NCBI RefSeq assembly: GCF_008297975.1
Contig: NZ_VLNY01000001.1
Coordinates: 620,001 to 684,000 of the forward strand
DNA length: 64,000 bases
Source: Antrihabitans cavernicola
GTDB taxonomy: Bacteria; Actinomycetota; Actinomycetes; Mycobacteriales; Mycobacteriaceae
Direction of reading: 5' to 3'
Position numbers and translations under genes: made by a program. Within the stretch, counting starts at the first letter, position 1; every line of letters starts with the position of its first letter. A model generated the notes under the pieces. That model had not been told where the DNA came from. It did not search any database and saw only the letters and a program-made list of their open reading frames with translations. Below are positions 49,201-54,892 of this stretch, in pieces.

Positions 49201-49906
49201 AGCCGTTCGCGCGGACCAGGCGGCGTCCGACATCGTCACGGAAACAACGGAACTCGCCGCCGATGCCGTTGCCGCCAACGGCTACGTCCAGAGCAAGTGG
49301 GTCGGCGAGCAACTCGTTCGTAGCGCGGGGACTCGCGGTCTCCCGGTCGCCATACACCGACCAGGTCTGATCTCCGGCGATCGTCGCAGCGGTGTGATGA
49401 GCGCCGACGATTCGTTCTGGAATATGATCCGCGCCGTTGCCATTCTCGGTATGGCTCCCGATGTCGGCAGTGCGGCAATCGAATTGGTGCCCGTCGACTA
49501 TGTCGCACGGGCAATCGTCGAGATTGCGAGCCTGCCGAGGGACGAGCTGGTGTATCACCTGGTGAACACGCGACCCGTCCCGGTCGAGGACATCTTCGCG
49601 GTACTCGCGACCCGCGGACTGCCGATCCACACAGCCACCCTGGATGAGGTCGGTGCTGCTCTGGCTCGCGAGGCCGAGCTCCGCAACGCCGAGGGCGACG
49701 ACTCGCTCGTGCGCGCGGCGTTGCTGAGCGGCAACTACGCCGCCGAACGGACCGCGCTGCAGTGGGACGACGCGCATACCCGATCCGCCCTGGCAGGCAC
49801 GGACATCGAATGCCCTGTCGTCGACAAATCGCTCATCGAGATCTACATCGACGCGTTCGTCGAATCCGGTTTCCTACCTGGGCCTTCCGGCGATCGTTCG
49901 CGTTGA
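34205..49906 (+). CDS. Five-module non-ribosomal peptide synthetase with terminal reductase domain
   Basis: 5233 residues; AAGGA precedes the ATG. Order: A1 (about 29-520), T1 (Ser569), C1 (624-1062, HHISADG from 752), A2 (1084-1569), T2 (Ser1613), C2 (1668-2110, HH 1797), A3 (2132-2626), T3 (Ser2672), C3 (2725-3170, HH 2856), A4 (3187-3677), T4 (Ser3725), C4 (3778-4222, HH 3908), A5 (4242-4729), T5 (Ser4779), R (4860-5229). All four C domains keep HHxxxDG; all T domains keep GG(N/T)S. The R domain has GATGFLG (4868) and Tyr5027-Lys5031 and should release the peptide as an aldehyde or alcohol using NAD(P)H. There is no starter C domain, epimerase, methyltransferase or thioesterase. Pocket residues read by eye: A1 DALFIGAVVK (aliphatic), A2 DLWHLIVVSK, A3 DLWHLGVISK, A4 DLWHVAVVSK, A5 DVWDIILIAK; none of the last four matches a code I know. 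Confidence 0.95.
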   Translation: MGEATGAEVPSARTRRRPRTRPAAGRSGGTLAALLTTAVERNPDAVALIFGSTRITYRELDERSSRMARLLITAGAGPESAIAVAIDRSVESVLAVWSIAKTGAAFVPIDPHHPQSWIEFQVADADIELGVTIGETAESLPAWVRWLEIDSPAVAAQLANLSAEPVSYADRTFPLRAENPAYLFYTSGSTGTPRGVVVTNTGLAALADEVNDRYGVTPESRILHSSAPTFDAAVLELLLAVRAGSTLVIARPGIDTAATIARMLRRERVTHAFATPSALATLSPDEVPDELQVLIVGGEVCTPALLERWSAPGRTVFNAYGPTEATVVSHASSALAVGDPVTIGPPIRGVQAYVLDARMHLVPVGVAGELYLAGPAVARGYRNGSTTAQRFVADPFAADGSRMYRTGDLVRAAGTDSGAVEFVGRTDRQIKVDGVRIEGGEIDAVLADHPDVLQCVTVGRDGESGTTELVSYVVAASGHIPSYDDLAEHIAHQLPRYMVPTSITTVDELPQTDSGKVDVAALSEPATAVAEYRAPTRSTEEVVASVFAEVLRLERVGADDDFFELGGNSLIATHLLARLSTALDARIPTRTVFENSTVAALARAAEAHRGEGASPALVARPRMQRVPVSYAQRRYWFLNQFDTSSAADNIPVALRLTGDLDVVALQAAIVDVVTRHESLRTVYPSDQDGPHQVVLAPGRADVALSPITIDEDDVLPRVLEVALHTFDVSVEPPLRVRLFRTPTDHVLAFVVHHISADGSSTVPFARDLVGAYSARAQRRSPDWSPLEVQYSDYTLWQRAVLGADDDPQSVAARQIAYWTQQLAGMPEQLELPTDRPRPAVQSFGGSAIAFTLQPSVHRDLLALGKANGATLFMVMQAALTVLLARTAGTDDVAVGTPIAGRGEPALDDLIGMFVNTLVFRTRVDGSASFTELLAQVRETDLQGFANADVPFERLVEAINPTRSVARNPLFQIGFAFQNFSTAKLELPGLAVEMVEFDSRLAKTDLHVGVYDNHDADGAPGTIEIEFGYVTALFDESTMQGLARRYQQILGAVIAHAEQPVGDIPLLDDSERAAVTALSAGPDCVVAAHTLVELFDAQVAADPGALAVVAGADRLSYAEFDARVNQLARYLISAGVGPETIVALSMRRSLDQLVTMYAIVKAGGAYLPIDPDQPQDRTDYILDAADPRLVLTGLDTLDLAGFSTAPVTDRDRTIPLGPDHAAYVIFTSGSTGTPKGVVVPHRAIVNQLVWKTTEFGLSAEDIVAIKTPATFDLSVWEYWSALLSGGSVVLASPTGHRDVDYLLRLLADHSVTTLHVVPTLLDALETGSDVALPASLRRVLAIGEALPSAVAAKFRGWNDADLFNVYGPTEAAVSITAQQVTATSDAVVPIGTPEWNSQVFVLDERLHAVPTGVVGEIYLAGVQLARGYIGRVDLTSDRFVANPFGAPGARMYRTGDLAKWHSGALEYLGRTDFQVKVRGFRIELGEVEAVLAGNPAVAAAVAVAQKDVSSGDRLIAYVTTLPGQTVTTGALQDTARAGLPSYMVPAAFVILDEFPLGVNGKVDRKALPEPVFEPRTYRSPSTPIEQVVANSYGDVLGIGRVGLDDDFFALGGNSLIATQVVTRIGRALDTRVTVRMLFEAPTVGSLAVRVEQHAGTDGRPPLVAGRRPDVLPLSLAQQRMWFLNRFDSGSAAYNMPSAVRLSGELNLPALQAAIQDVLARHESLRTVYPETPDGPVQVIVPIAEAELTVPVTTVAEDQVIPRVAALAATLFDVTAEIPLRAEIFAISATDHVLAVVIHHISADGSSVGPLTRDIMLAYTARSIDEAPTWAPLPVQYADFALWQRRVLGADDDPGSLTSQQIAYWSDALADLPAQIELPIDRPRPATASFAGNTENVTIDDSTHRALVDLARERGVTLFMVIHTAFAVLIARLSGSDDIAIGTPIAGRGERELDDLIGMFVNTLVLRTQLDRGAPFIDVLDRQRDVNLNAYANADIPFEQLVEVLNPDRSTAAHPLFQVGLSFQNLAPVTLELPGLTIGGIPIETTVSQFDLQLTVADRYDDDGEPAGIATVFTYATDLFDAATVADIAARFHRLLRSVAAEPKERVGELDIAIAEDIGAAAAFDDTERAVDGAATLPAMFDAQVAASPDAVAVVADHEWLSYRAVDSRANRLARWLIRKGVGPDVTVALAIERSIDLVVAVHAVAKAGGTYLPIDPDHPADRIDYILSVARPSVVLASSATVLDGRVGERVDLDTLDLSEFDDAPVTDAERAGTLNAATTAYLIFTSGSTGRPKGVAISYGAIANQLSWHRTEFGMSTTDVGVLKTSATFDLSIWELWSSLISGGRLVVAAPDRQGDPHYLDTLMREHDVSVLHVVPSMLDAMLADAGGVLAPSLRAVLTGGEPLGPATARTFLDGNAVELFNVYGPTETAISATWHRVRTDIVGSVPIGAPVWNTQVWVLDSRLRRVPVGVTGEVYIGGVQLARGYAHRAGLTAERFVANPFGPPGTRMYRSGDLAAQRNGVLEYRGRSDLQVKVRGFRIELGEIESVLTALPSVSRAAVIARADAYGDQYLAAYVVAAQGSTATTDDLRKTLRATLPAYMVPNAVLMLDALPFTSSGKLDRKALPEPQIELKTFRSPTNPVEEIVADVYRSVLDLDRVGLDDDFFDLGGNSLVATRVVARIGHALDTVVSVRTLFEAPTVAALAARVESHAGAGGTIPLTAGRRPEYIPLSLAQQRMWFLNRFDTASAAYTVPIAVRLTGDLDVAALRAAIHDVIVRHEVLRTVYPERSGGPVQQIESVDQACAPLPLTPTGADEIQSRIRAMTSSGFDVTTEIPLRAELFEISSTDHVLAVAVHHIAADGSSIGPLTRDLMLAYAARVAEHAPDWTPLPVQYADYALWQRRVLGSADDPASLMSRQLAFWTKSLADLPRLLELPMDNPRPAVQSTAGSAIDLHIAADTHQALVDLARSSGATLFMVMHTALAVLLAKLSGTDDIAIGTPIAGRGERELDDLIGMFVNTLVLRTHVDGNASFVDLLARQREIDLLAFSNAHIPFEQLVEVIDPDRSAAANPLFQVALAFQNLGHTTLGLPGLTVAAVPFDTQVSQFDLLLTLTDQYSEDGVPAGIAGVLGYATDLFERRTVQEFTAYFGRLLASLVADPRLPVGDVTLAPIADQLPQRSAEPAVLPAALLDARVAASPDATAIRMASETLTYREFDSRANTLARRLIARGVGPESLVAVALHRSIELVVAIHAIAKTGGAYVPIDPDHPADRSAYVLTTAQPALILTTTSVRNVRDTSFDLIDLDEPPLDDVDDTPVTDGDRLGILRPGNTAYVLFTSGSTGRPKGVAVSHGAVGRQLVWHTNEFAATAEDVGLFKTSPTFDLSVWELWSSLITGGTLVIAAPDGQRDPRYLDNLMRDTGITVLHVVPSMLDALLTESGGVLAPSLRTVVTAGETFPATTVSAFLAGNAAALYNVYGPTEAAVSATAHRVASVGSGAVPIGYAERYVTVHVLDRRLHPVPPGVAGEIYLSGEQLARGYHARPELTADRFVASPFGPAGSRLYRTGDVAVQRDGLLEYRGRSDFQVKVRGFRIEPGEVEAALVAHPSVGQAVVVARTDPHGDARLAGYVVPALSRFVDTDRVRQDVATALPPYMVPSSLTVLSALPRTTSGKVDRKSLPEPVFEVRSFRAPTNPIEETVASVFGELLGIDRVGLDDDFFALGGNSLSATRAVSRIGAALDTTVAVRTLFEASTVATLAARVGKPNGEQRPALVGGARTEPIPLSLAQQRLWILNQFDTASTAYNVPVALRLHGRLNVAALTAAIHDVIARHEVLRTYYPETTDGPAQVIESASAVGTDIPVIDVDESEIADRVRGFIGTTFDVAAEVPLRIAVYRIRADDYVLALVTHHIAADGSSIAPMTRDVMLAYGARIADAAPGWTPLAVQYADFTLWQRTVLGSDDDPESLAAQQISYWQSALAGLPDELNLPYDRPRPAMQSFAGEHIDFRIGADTHRALSAVARGNGATLFMVMHTALAVLLARTSSSDDIAIGTPVAGRGDRALDDLIGMFVNTLVLRSTVDVNESFTDLLARQRETALEAFTNADIPFERLVEVLNPVRSTGRHPLFQVGMAFQNLEHSSLELPDLTLTSFDFDAGIAKYDLDLTLTDHYGADGEPLGITGALTYATDLFDESTAQSLIHRFERIADSVAAQPGSAVGDIDLVAANERAVSARRNTTDHDGFGWDLTIAFAAQVAKTPDAVAVIADDTRMTYAELDTRANRLARWLIDHGIGGERAVAVAIRRTGDLVVALHAVAKAGGIYVPVDPDHPEDRIRYVLDIVAPDVVLTVSDVGFTTTAATAIDTLDLSSYSAQPVVDSELSAPRLPSNAAYITFTSGSTGRPKGVTNTFEGIATHSAWMQAEYAFGADDVYLQKTAPTFDVSLWGYWLPLLTGSHVVLAKPDGHLDPAYIAAQIADHSVTITDFVPSPLSVFVEVATAEQLVSLRDVIVIGEILSPALVRAFAELSSARVHNLYGPTEAAIATTAHTVTGAEPGPIPIGLPMWNTQVYVLDSRLRQVPDGVSGELYLGGLQLARGYRNRPDLTADRFIANPLGTSGSRLYRTGDEVRWVGGELDYIGRTDQQVKLRGQRIELGEIAAALKLDPTVRHAAANVFTTGTDQHLIGYVTACDGAVVDTDVVRDRMRLTLPHYMIPAQVILLDALPATSTGKLDRKALPDPLFTAAAFRAPSTREQKIVAEAFADVLGIDRVGVDDDFFELGGTSLLAFTLRSELSARLGVDVPAAVILRSPSVRRLADLGSAVDPGSTVDLGSTDEAAESDVDRMIADSHLTIDLTGVAPARVGPPRHVLLTGATGFLGAYLLRALLDATDADVWCLVRADDVESARRRIRENLETYALWDHALEHRIVLLPGDLAAASLGLSDAEFGRVAEEVDLIVHNGARVNHLDPYERLRAANVAGTVEVLRLAATTRIKPVHFVSTSSAAVRADQAASDIVTETTELAADAVAANGYVQSKWVGEQLVRSAGTRGLPVAIHRPGLISGDRRSGVMSADDSFWNMIRAVAILGMAPDVGSAAIELVPVDYVARAIVEIASLPRDELVYHLVNTRPVPVEDIFAVLATRGLPIHTATLDEVGAALAREAELRNAEGDDSLVRAALLSGNYAAERTALQWDDAHTRSALAGTDIECPVVDKSLIEIYIDAFVESGFLPGPSGDRSR
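48641..48694 (+). repeat. Three 18-bp tandem repeats in the T5-reductase linker
   Basis: GATCTAGGCAGCGCCGTT, GATCCAGGCAGCACCGTT and GATCTAGGCAGCACCGAC follow one another exactly, coding DLGSAV-DPGSTV-DLGSTD between the last carrier domain and the reductase domain. The unit is a multiple of three, so copy changes keep the frame. Confidence 0.85.
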
Positions 49907-49942
49907 CGTTTGCGTGCACGGGAGCCGGGTACGCCTTCTTTC

Positions 49943-50860
49943 ATGAAGGCATACGGATTCACGGAATACGGCAACTCCGACACGCAGGACTTTCTCGATC
50001 TCGACACACCGTCGCCCATGCCTGGCGAGCTGTTGATCGAGGTCAAGGCGTCGGGCGTCAATCCGGTCGACTGGAAGATCCGATCCGGTCACCTGCGCGA
50101 GTTCCAGGAACGCGACATGCCCGCCGTGCTCGGATCGGAGGTCTCGGGGGTGGTTCGCAAGGTCGGCCAGGATGTCGACGGCTTCACCGAGGGTGACGAG
50201 GTGTTCGGTACCGTCGCGCCGAACTCCGGCAGCTTCGCCGAGTACACACTGACACCGGCAACCGCCACCTCGCACAAGCCTGCCCACGTGTCGTTCACCG
50301 ACGCGTCGACCTTGGGCGTGGCCGGTGCAACCGCATACGACGGCGTCACCCAACTCGGCTTGCAGAAGGGCCAGACCCTGCTGATCAATGGCATCAGCGG
50401 TGGCGTCGGGGTGGCTGCAGCCCAGATCGCACGCGATCTCGGCATCAACGTGGTCGGCACGGCGAGCCCCGACAAGCAAGAACTGATCGAGTCCCTCGGT
50501 GCGATCTTGGTCCCGTACGGCGATGGCGTTGCCGACCGGATCAGGCAGATCATGCCGGATGGCGTCGACGCGATCTTCGACCTCGCAGGCGGCGACGGCT
50601 TGCGTGCCGTTGTCGAACTCCTCACCGACCGCACCAAGCTCATCACCGCAGCCGATCCGGGCACCGCGGAAGAACTCGGCGGTCACCAGATCGAACGCGA
50701 CCGGACCAGTCGCGTGCTGGACGCAGTCGCGTCCTTGGTCGCAGACGGCAAGCTCGACCCGCACGTCGAGGACATCATCGCGCTCGACGATGCACCCGAT
50801 GCACTCGCCGCAGTGGAGAAGGGTCATGCCAAGGGCAAGGTCGTGATTCAGGTCGGCTAG
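49943..50860 (+). CDS. Quinone-oxidoreductase-like medium-chain dehydrogenase
   Basis: 305 residues from the ATG at 49943, 36 nt after the synthetase and on the same strand. MDR fold: MKAYGFTEYGN, DWKIRSGHLREF, VLGSEVSGVVRKVGQDVDGFTEGDEVFG, and the cofactor site GISGGVGVAAAQIARDLGINVVGTAS. No structural or catalytic zinc Cys set is present, so it is of the zinc-independent quinone reductase class and uses NADPH. Co-transcription with the synthetase is plausible and it could modify the released product, but this family is also widespread as stand-alone genes. Its end overlaps the convergent permease gene by 4 nt. Confidence 0.9.
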   Translation: MKAYGFTEYGNSDTQDFLDLDTPSPMPGELLIEVKASGVNPVDWKIRSGHLREFQERDMPAVLGSEVSGVVRKVGQDVDGFTEGDEVFGTVAPNSGSFAEYTLTPATATSHKPAHVSFTDASTLGVAGATAYDGVTQLGLQKGQTLLINGISGGVGVAAAQIARDLGINVVGTASPDKQELIESLGAILVPYGDGVADRIRQIMPDGVDAIFDLAGGDGLRAVVELLTDRTKLITAADPGTAEELGGHQIERDRTSRVLDAVASLVADGKLDPHVEDIIALDDAPDALAAVEKGHAKGKVVIQVG

Positions 50861-51660
50861 CGGCTGACCGTCTTCTGGTACTGGCGGATGGCCAGCGGCA
50901 CGAAGACCACCAGGAACAGGGCGGTCCACAGCAGCGATGCAAGTACCGAGTGCTGCAGTGGCCACGCCGTCGGTGGCGGCACGTCCGGATTGGTGTTGCC
51001 GAACAGTTCTCGCACGGCTTGGGTGAGCGCCGATACCGGATTCCATTCCGCGACCACCTTCAGGAAGCTGGGCAGACGCTCGGTGGGAACGAAGGTGTTC
51101 GCAAGGAAGGTGAGCGGGAAGATCACCATGAAGGTGGCGTTGTTGAACACTTCCGGCGTGCGGATCATCAACCCGACCACCGCCATCATCCAGGACAGTG
51201 CGTACGCGAACAGCAGCAGCAGGCCGAAGCCCGCGAGCGCTTCCAGGAACGACGTGCGGATACGCCACCCGATCGCGAGACCCGTCAATGCCATCACGAC
51301 AAGGCTGATCAGGTTGATGATGATGTCGCTGGTGGTCCGACCGATCAGCACTGCCGACGGCGCCATCGGCAGTGATCGGAATCTGTCGATGATGCCTTTC
51401 TGGATGTCCTCGACCAGGCCGAGGCCGGTCCAGGAAGCTCCGAAAATGACTGTCTGCGTGAAGATTCCGGCGATCAGGAACTCGCGGTAGGACATGCCTG
51501 GCAGGTCGATCGCGCTGCCGAAGATGTAGCCGAACAGCAGCACGAACATGATCGGCGACAAGATGGTGAACACCAGTAGGTCGGGTACCCGCTTGATCTT
51601 GATGACGTTGCGCTTGGCAATGGTGATTCCGTCGGCCGCCGCCATGGCAATGGCGTTCAT
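50857..51660 (-). CDS. ABC-2 type (DrrB-like) export permease
   Basis: 267 residues with six membrane segments. Typical DrrB phrases: KRVPDLLVFTILSPIMFVLLFGYIFGSAIDLPG, YREFLIAGIFTQTVIFGASWTGLGLVEDIQKGIIDRFRSLPMA and PLTFLANTFVPTERLPSFLKVVAEWNPVSALTQAVRELFGN. It pairs with the ATPase gene just upstream (4-nt overlap) as an exporter of the daunorubicin-resistance type, which removes hydrophobic compounds or lipids. Candidate self-resistance or export for the nearby synthetase product. Confidence 0.92.
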   Translation of the reverse strand: MNAIAMAAADGITIAKRNVIKIKRVPDLLVFTILSPIMFVLLFGYIFGSAIDLPGMSYREFLIAGIFTQTVIFGASWTGLGLVEDIQKGIIDRFRSLPMAPSAVLIGRTTSDIIINLISLVVMALTGLAIGWRIRTSFLEALAGFGLLLLFAYALSWMMAVVGLMIRTPEVFNNATFMVIFPLTFLANTFVPTERLPSFLKVVAEWNPVSALTQAVRELFGNTNPDVPPPTAWPLQHSVLASLLWTALFLVVFVPLAIRQYQKTVSR

Positions 51661-52643
51661 CGGTTCAGCTCCTTCGCGTCGATGGAATCCTCGTCTTGCA
51701 CCTCTTCGGCCTCATGGCCCGTCAACGAGAGGAACACGTCGTCGAGAGTGGGTCGTCGTAGTCCGACATCGCGCACCTTGATGCCCTCGTCTCTCAGACG
51801 GCCGAGCGCCGCAACCAGGGCCTCGGATCCGTCGGCGACGGGAACGGTGATCCGGCGGACGTTCGCTTCCACCGCAATGTCGCCGACCGCGAGCGGGGCG
51901 AGCAACACGCGAGCGGTCTCGAGCTGCGCCTGATCTTCGACCTTCAACTCGACGCGCTCACCGCCGACTTGATCCTTCAATTCGTCGGAGGTGCCGCGGG
52001 CGATCACCTTGCCGTGGTCGATCACCGCGATCCGATCGGCGAGACGGTCTGCCTCTTCCATGTATTGGCTGGTCAGCAGCAGGGTGGTGCCTTTCGCGAC
52101 CAGTTCGTCGATCACGTCCCACAGCCCGAGACGAGCACGCGGATCGAGGCCCGTGGTCGGCTCGTCCAGGAACAGCACCGGCGGATCGGCGACCAATGCG
52201 CCCGCGAGATCCAGCCTGCGCCGCATGCCGCCGGAGTACCCCTTGACCGGCCGATCACCGGCGTCGGTGAGATCGAACTGCTCGAGAAGGTCCCTGGCGC
52301 GCGCCTTCGAGTTCTTGATCCCCAGGTGGTAGAGCCTGCCCACCATCTCCAAATTCTCTGCGCCGGTGAGATATTCGTCGACCGCGGCGTACTGTCCGGA
52401 AGCGCCGATCTTCGAGCGCAACGCCCGCGCGTCCTTGATCACGTCGAGTCCCGCGACGGTACCGCGGCCGGAATCCGGTGCCAGTAAAGTCGTCAAGACC
52501 CGGACGGTGGTGGTCTTTCCCGCACCGTTCGGCCCGAGTAGCGCCATCACGGTGCCCTCGGCGACCGACAGATCCAATCCGTCGAGAGCGACTTGTTTTC
52601 CGTACTTCTTGACCAGTCCCTCGGCAACGATTGCGTCGGCCAT
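51657..52643 (-). CDS. DrrA-like ABC transporter ATP-binding protein
   Basis: 328 residues from the ATG at 52643, after GAGGGA. Walker A GPNGAGKTT (37-45), Q loop region SGQYAAVDEYLTGAENL, signature YSGGMRRRLDLA, Walker B PVLFLDEPTTGLD and H loop LTSQYMEEADRLADRI. The C-terminal 100 residues (GERVELKVEDQAQLETARVLL onward to RRPTLDDVFLSLTGHEAEE) form the domain typical of DrrA, needed for dimer stability. Energises the permease encoded next. Confidence 0.94.
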   Translation of the reverse strand: MADAIVAEGLVKKYGKQVALDGLDLSVAEGTVMALLGPNGAGKTTTVRVLTTLLAPDSGRGTVAGLDVIKDARALRSKIGASGQYAAVDEYLTGAENLEMVGRLYHLGIKNSKARARDLLEQFDLTDAGDRPVKGYSGGMRRRLDLAGALVADPPVLFLDEPTTGLDPRARLGLWDVIDELVAKGTTLLLTSQYMEEADRLADRIAVIDHGKVIARGTSDELKDQVGGERVELKVEDQAQLETARVLLAPLAVGDIAVEANVRRITVPVADGSEALVAALGRLRDEGIKVRDVGLRRPTLDDVFLSLTGHEAEEVQDEDSIDAKELNR

Positions 52644-52829
52644 ATGTCCCTCGTTCCGTGTGCGTCGACTGCAAGCGAGTATTGCGGAGCCCACCGACAA
52701 TGTCATCCTAATTGTCCGAATATGCAGGTGTCCGATTCGAGTAGTCCGCTACTCAAGCGCAGGTCACAGAGCGGTTCATCATCTTTCTCATCCGCGGAAC
52801 GCGGCGTTCGATCGAGAAAGAACAACACG

Positions 52830-53648
52830 ATGAGCACAGTTCGATTCACCCGCGGCGCAGCACTCGCTCTGGCCGCAGCCACCACCGTATTTCTCCTTCC
52901 GGCCTGCTCGAGCGACGCCGAGCCGGACAAGGCCGGAACGTTCTACGGTCCTTCGCAAACTCTCGGACACGGGACGGTGCGGACGTACGCAACCGTTGAC
53001 GGAGACGGCAACCCCACGGCGGTCGGCGTCCGCATGTCGGAGACCGCACTCGACGGGCTTCCCACCGAAGACGCCGTGCCGCCGGCCATGTCGATGATCG
53101 ATTTCCCGGATCAGGCGGCGCAGACCCCGTTCGACAGCGTCATGCTGAATTGGAACAGCCACGGTCACGACCCGGCACCGTTGTTCGGCAAGCCCCACTT
53201 CGACGTGCATTTCGACATGGTCGACATGGCCGCGATGGACGCCATCTCGCCCGCCGATCCGCAGTTCGCCGCTCGAGCCGAACGGTTGCCCGACCCGAAG
53301 TACACACCGCAGGACTACGTCACCCCGCCCGGACCACCGATCGCGCAGCAAGCCGTGCCCGGCATGGGAGTGCACATGTTGGACGGCTCGGCAATGCCGA
53401 TCCCCGGCCAGTACAACTTCGAGCAGATCTTCATCAACGGCAGCTGGAACGGGACCTACACGTTCATGGAGCCGATGATCACGCGCGAATGGCTGCTGAC
53501 CAAGCCCACGCTCCAGCAGCAGATCAAGCAGCCGCAGGCCTACCAGAAGACCGGCTACTACCCGACCACCTACAGCGTCCACTTCGACGACGCAGCAAAG
53601 GAATACGACATTCAACTCGGCAGCCTGACCCACCGAGAACAGTCCTGA
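52830..53648 (+). CDS. Secreted lipoprotein, TTHB210/DUF5602-like
   Basis: 272 residues. Signal peptide with lipobox LLPAC (Cys26). The mature domain has many Met, His and Asp residues: PHFDVHFDMVDMAAMDAI, GMGVHMLDGSAMPIPGQ, FIEQ-type strand YNFEQIFINGSWNGTYTFMEPMITREWLL. It matches the pattern of DUF5602 proteins, beta-rich secreted proteins of unknown role; the HxHFD and GxHM segments could bind a metal. It stands alone between divergent drrA and convergent dinB. Confidence 0.78.
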   Translation: MSTVRFTRGAALALAAATTVFLLPACSSDAEPDKAGTFYGPSQTLGHGTVRTYATVDGDGNPTAVGVRMSETALDGLPTEDAVPPAMSMIDFPDQAAQTPFDSVMLNWNSHGHDPAPLFGKPHFDVHFDMVDMAAMDAISPADPQFAARAERLPDPKYTPQDYVTPPGPPIAQQAVPGMGVHMLDGSAMPIPGQYNFEQIFINGSWNGTYTFMEPMITREWLLTKPTLQQQIKQPQAYQKTGYYPTTYSVHFDDAAKEYDIQLGSLTHREQS

Positions 53649-54848
53649 CTAGTCCGGCAGCATAGGCACCGAGATCCCCGGGTTACGTCCGAGCAGCACG
53701 GCCCGGGTGACCGCGGTCGACCCGAATCGGTCGCGAAGGTCGTCGATGGTGCCATCGAGTTCACCACCGGAATTGGGGTCGAACGGCAGCGCCAACTGGA
53801 CGGCGTCGTCGTTCTCCAGATTGCTCAGCGACATCCCGATCAGCGTGAGACCTCGGGTGCGAATCATGGGCATCGCTGCGTCGAGCAACCCGCGCGCGGT
53901 GACCATCAAGGTCTCGGTGTGGGCTGTCGGTTCGGCAAGGGTGTGCGACCGCGTCGCGCGGGTGAAATCGTCGAAACGCATGCGCAGCACCACGGTTCGA
54001 CACACCCGCTCGGCGGTCCGCATCCGCTTGCCCAACCGGTCGACGATCGCCACCATCGTTGCTTCGATGTCTTCCTGGGACTTGGGACGGCGCCCGAGCG
54101 CACGCTGCGAACCGATCGAACGCCGCCGCCGACCGACCTCGACGCGGCGCGGATCACGCGCCATAGACAGCGCATACAGGTGCCTACCCGAGGCCTTGCC
54201 CAACGCCGACGACAGGCTCGATTCACCGTGCTGAGCCAGCTGACCGACAGTGGTGATCCCGCGTTCGTGTAGCTTGCGCGCAGTGACAGCGCCTACGCCC
54301 CAGAGTCTTTCGACCGGAAGCGGGTGCAGAAACGTCAACTCGCCGTCGGGCGGAACCTCGAGCAGCCCGTCCGGCTTACCCACCGCACTGGCCACCTTCG
54401 CGAGAAACTTGGTGCGTGCGATCCCCACGGTGATCGGCAGGCCCACCTGCTCGCGCACCTCACGTCGCAGCCTGGTCGCGATGTCGACCGGTGTGCCCGC
54501 GATCCGGCGCAGGCCACCGACGTCCAGGAACGCCTCGTCGATCGAAATCCCTTCCACCAGCGGTGTGGTGTTCCGAAACACGTCGAACACCGCCTTGCTC
54601 GCTTCCACGTAGGCGTCGAAGCGCGGGGGCACGACGATCGCCTGCGGGCACAGCTGCAAGGCCTGGCGCCCCCCGCTCGCCGTGCGGACGCCGAACGCCT
54701 TCGCCTCGTAGCTGGCGGCGAGCACAACACCCCCACCCACGATCACCGGTTTGCCGCGCAGGCTCGGATCGTCGCGCTGCTCTACCGAAGCATAGAACGC
54801 ATCCAGATCGGCATGCAGAATCGTCGCCTCACCCGATCGCGACGCCAT
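53649..54848 (-). CDS. dinB: DNA polymerase IV (Y-family)
   Basis: 399 residues. The ATG at 54848 gives ILHADLDAFYASVEQRDDPSLRGKPVIVGG; catalytic acids lie in DLDAF and SIDEAFLDV. A helix-hairpin-helix (PVERLWGVGAVTARKLHERGITTVGQLAQ) and the little-finger domain follow. It copies across DNA lesions. An SOS-box-like palindrome lies 6 bp upstream of the start, so LexA control is likely, unlike the LexA-independent dinB genes of M. tuberculosis. Its beta-clamp motif may be VQLALPF near residue 357. Confidence 0.94.
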   Translation of the reverse strand: MASRSGEATILHADLDAFYASVEQRDDPSLRGKPVIVGGGVVLAASYEAKAFGVRTASGGRQALQLCPQAIVVPPRFDAYVEASKAVFDVFRNTTPLVEGISIDEAFLDVGGLRRIAGTPVDIATRLRREVREQVGLPITVGIARTKFLAKVASAVGKPDGLLEVPPDGELTFLHPLPVERLWGVGAVTARKLHERGITTVGQLAQHGESSLSSALGKASGRHLYALSMARDPRRVEVGRRRRSIGSQRALGRRPKSQEDIEATMVAIVDRLGKRMRTAERVCRTVVLRMRFDDFTRATRSHTLAEPTAHTETLMVTARGLLDAAMPMIRTRGLTLIGMSLSNLENDDAVQLALPFDPNSGGELDGTIDDLRDRFGSTAVTRAVLLGRNPGISVPMLPD

Positions 54849-54853
54849 GGACA

Positions 54854-54867
54854 CGAACGTATGTTCG
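54854..54867. promoter_or_regulatory. SOS-box-like LexA site before dinB
   Basis: CGAACGTATGTTCG fits the actinobacterial LexA consensus CGAAC-N4-GTTCG exactly. It ends 6 bp before the dinB ATG. Confidence 0.75.
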
Positions 54868-54892
54868 CATAGCCGTCCGACACGGCTCCGTG

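Noticed and set aside
53160-53665. Plus-strand frame of 171 codons overlapping the end of the secreted lipoprotein
   Set aside because: Shifted-frame shadow of the lipoprotein gene, Arg-rich, no start site.
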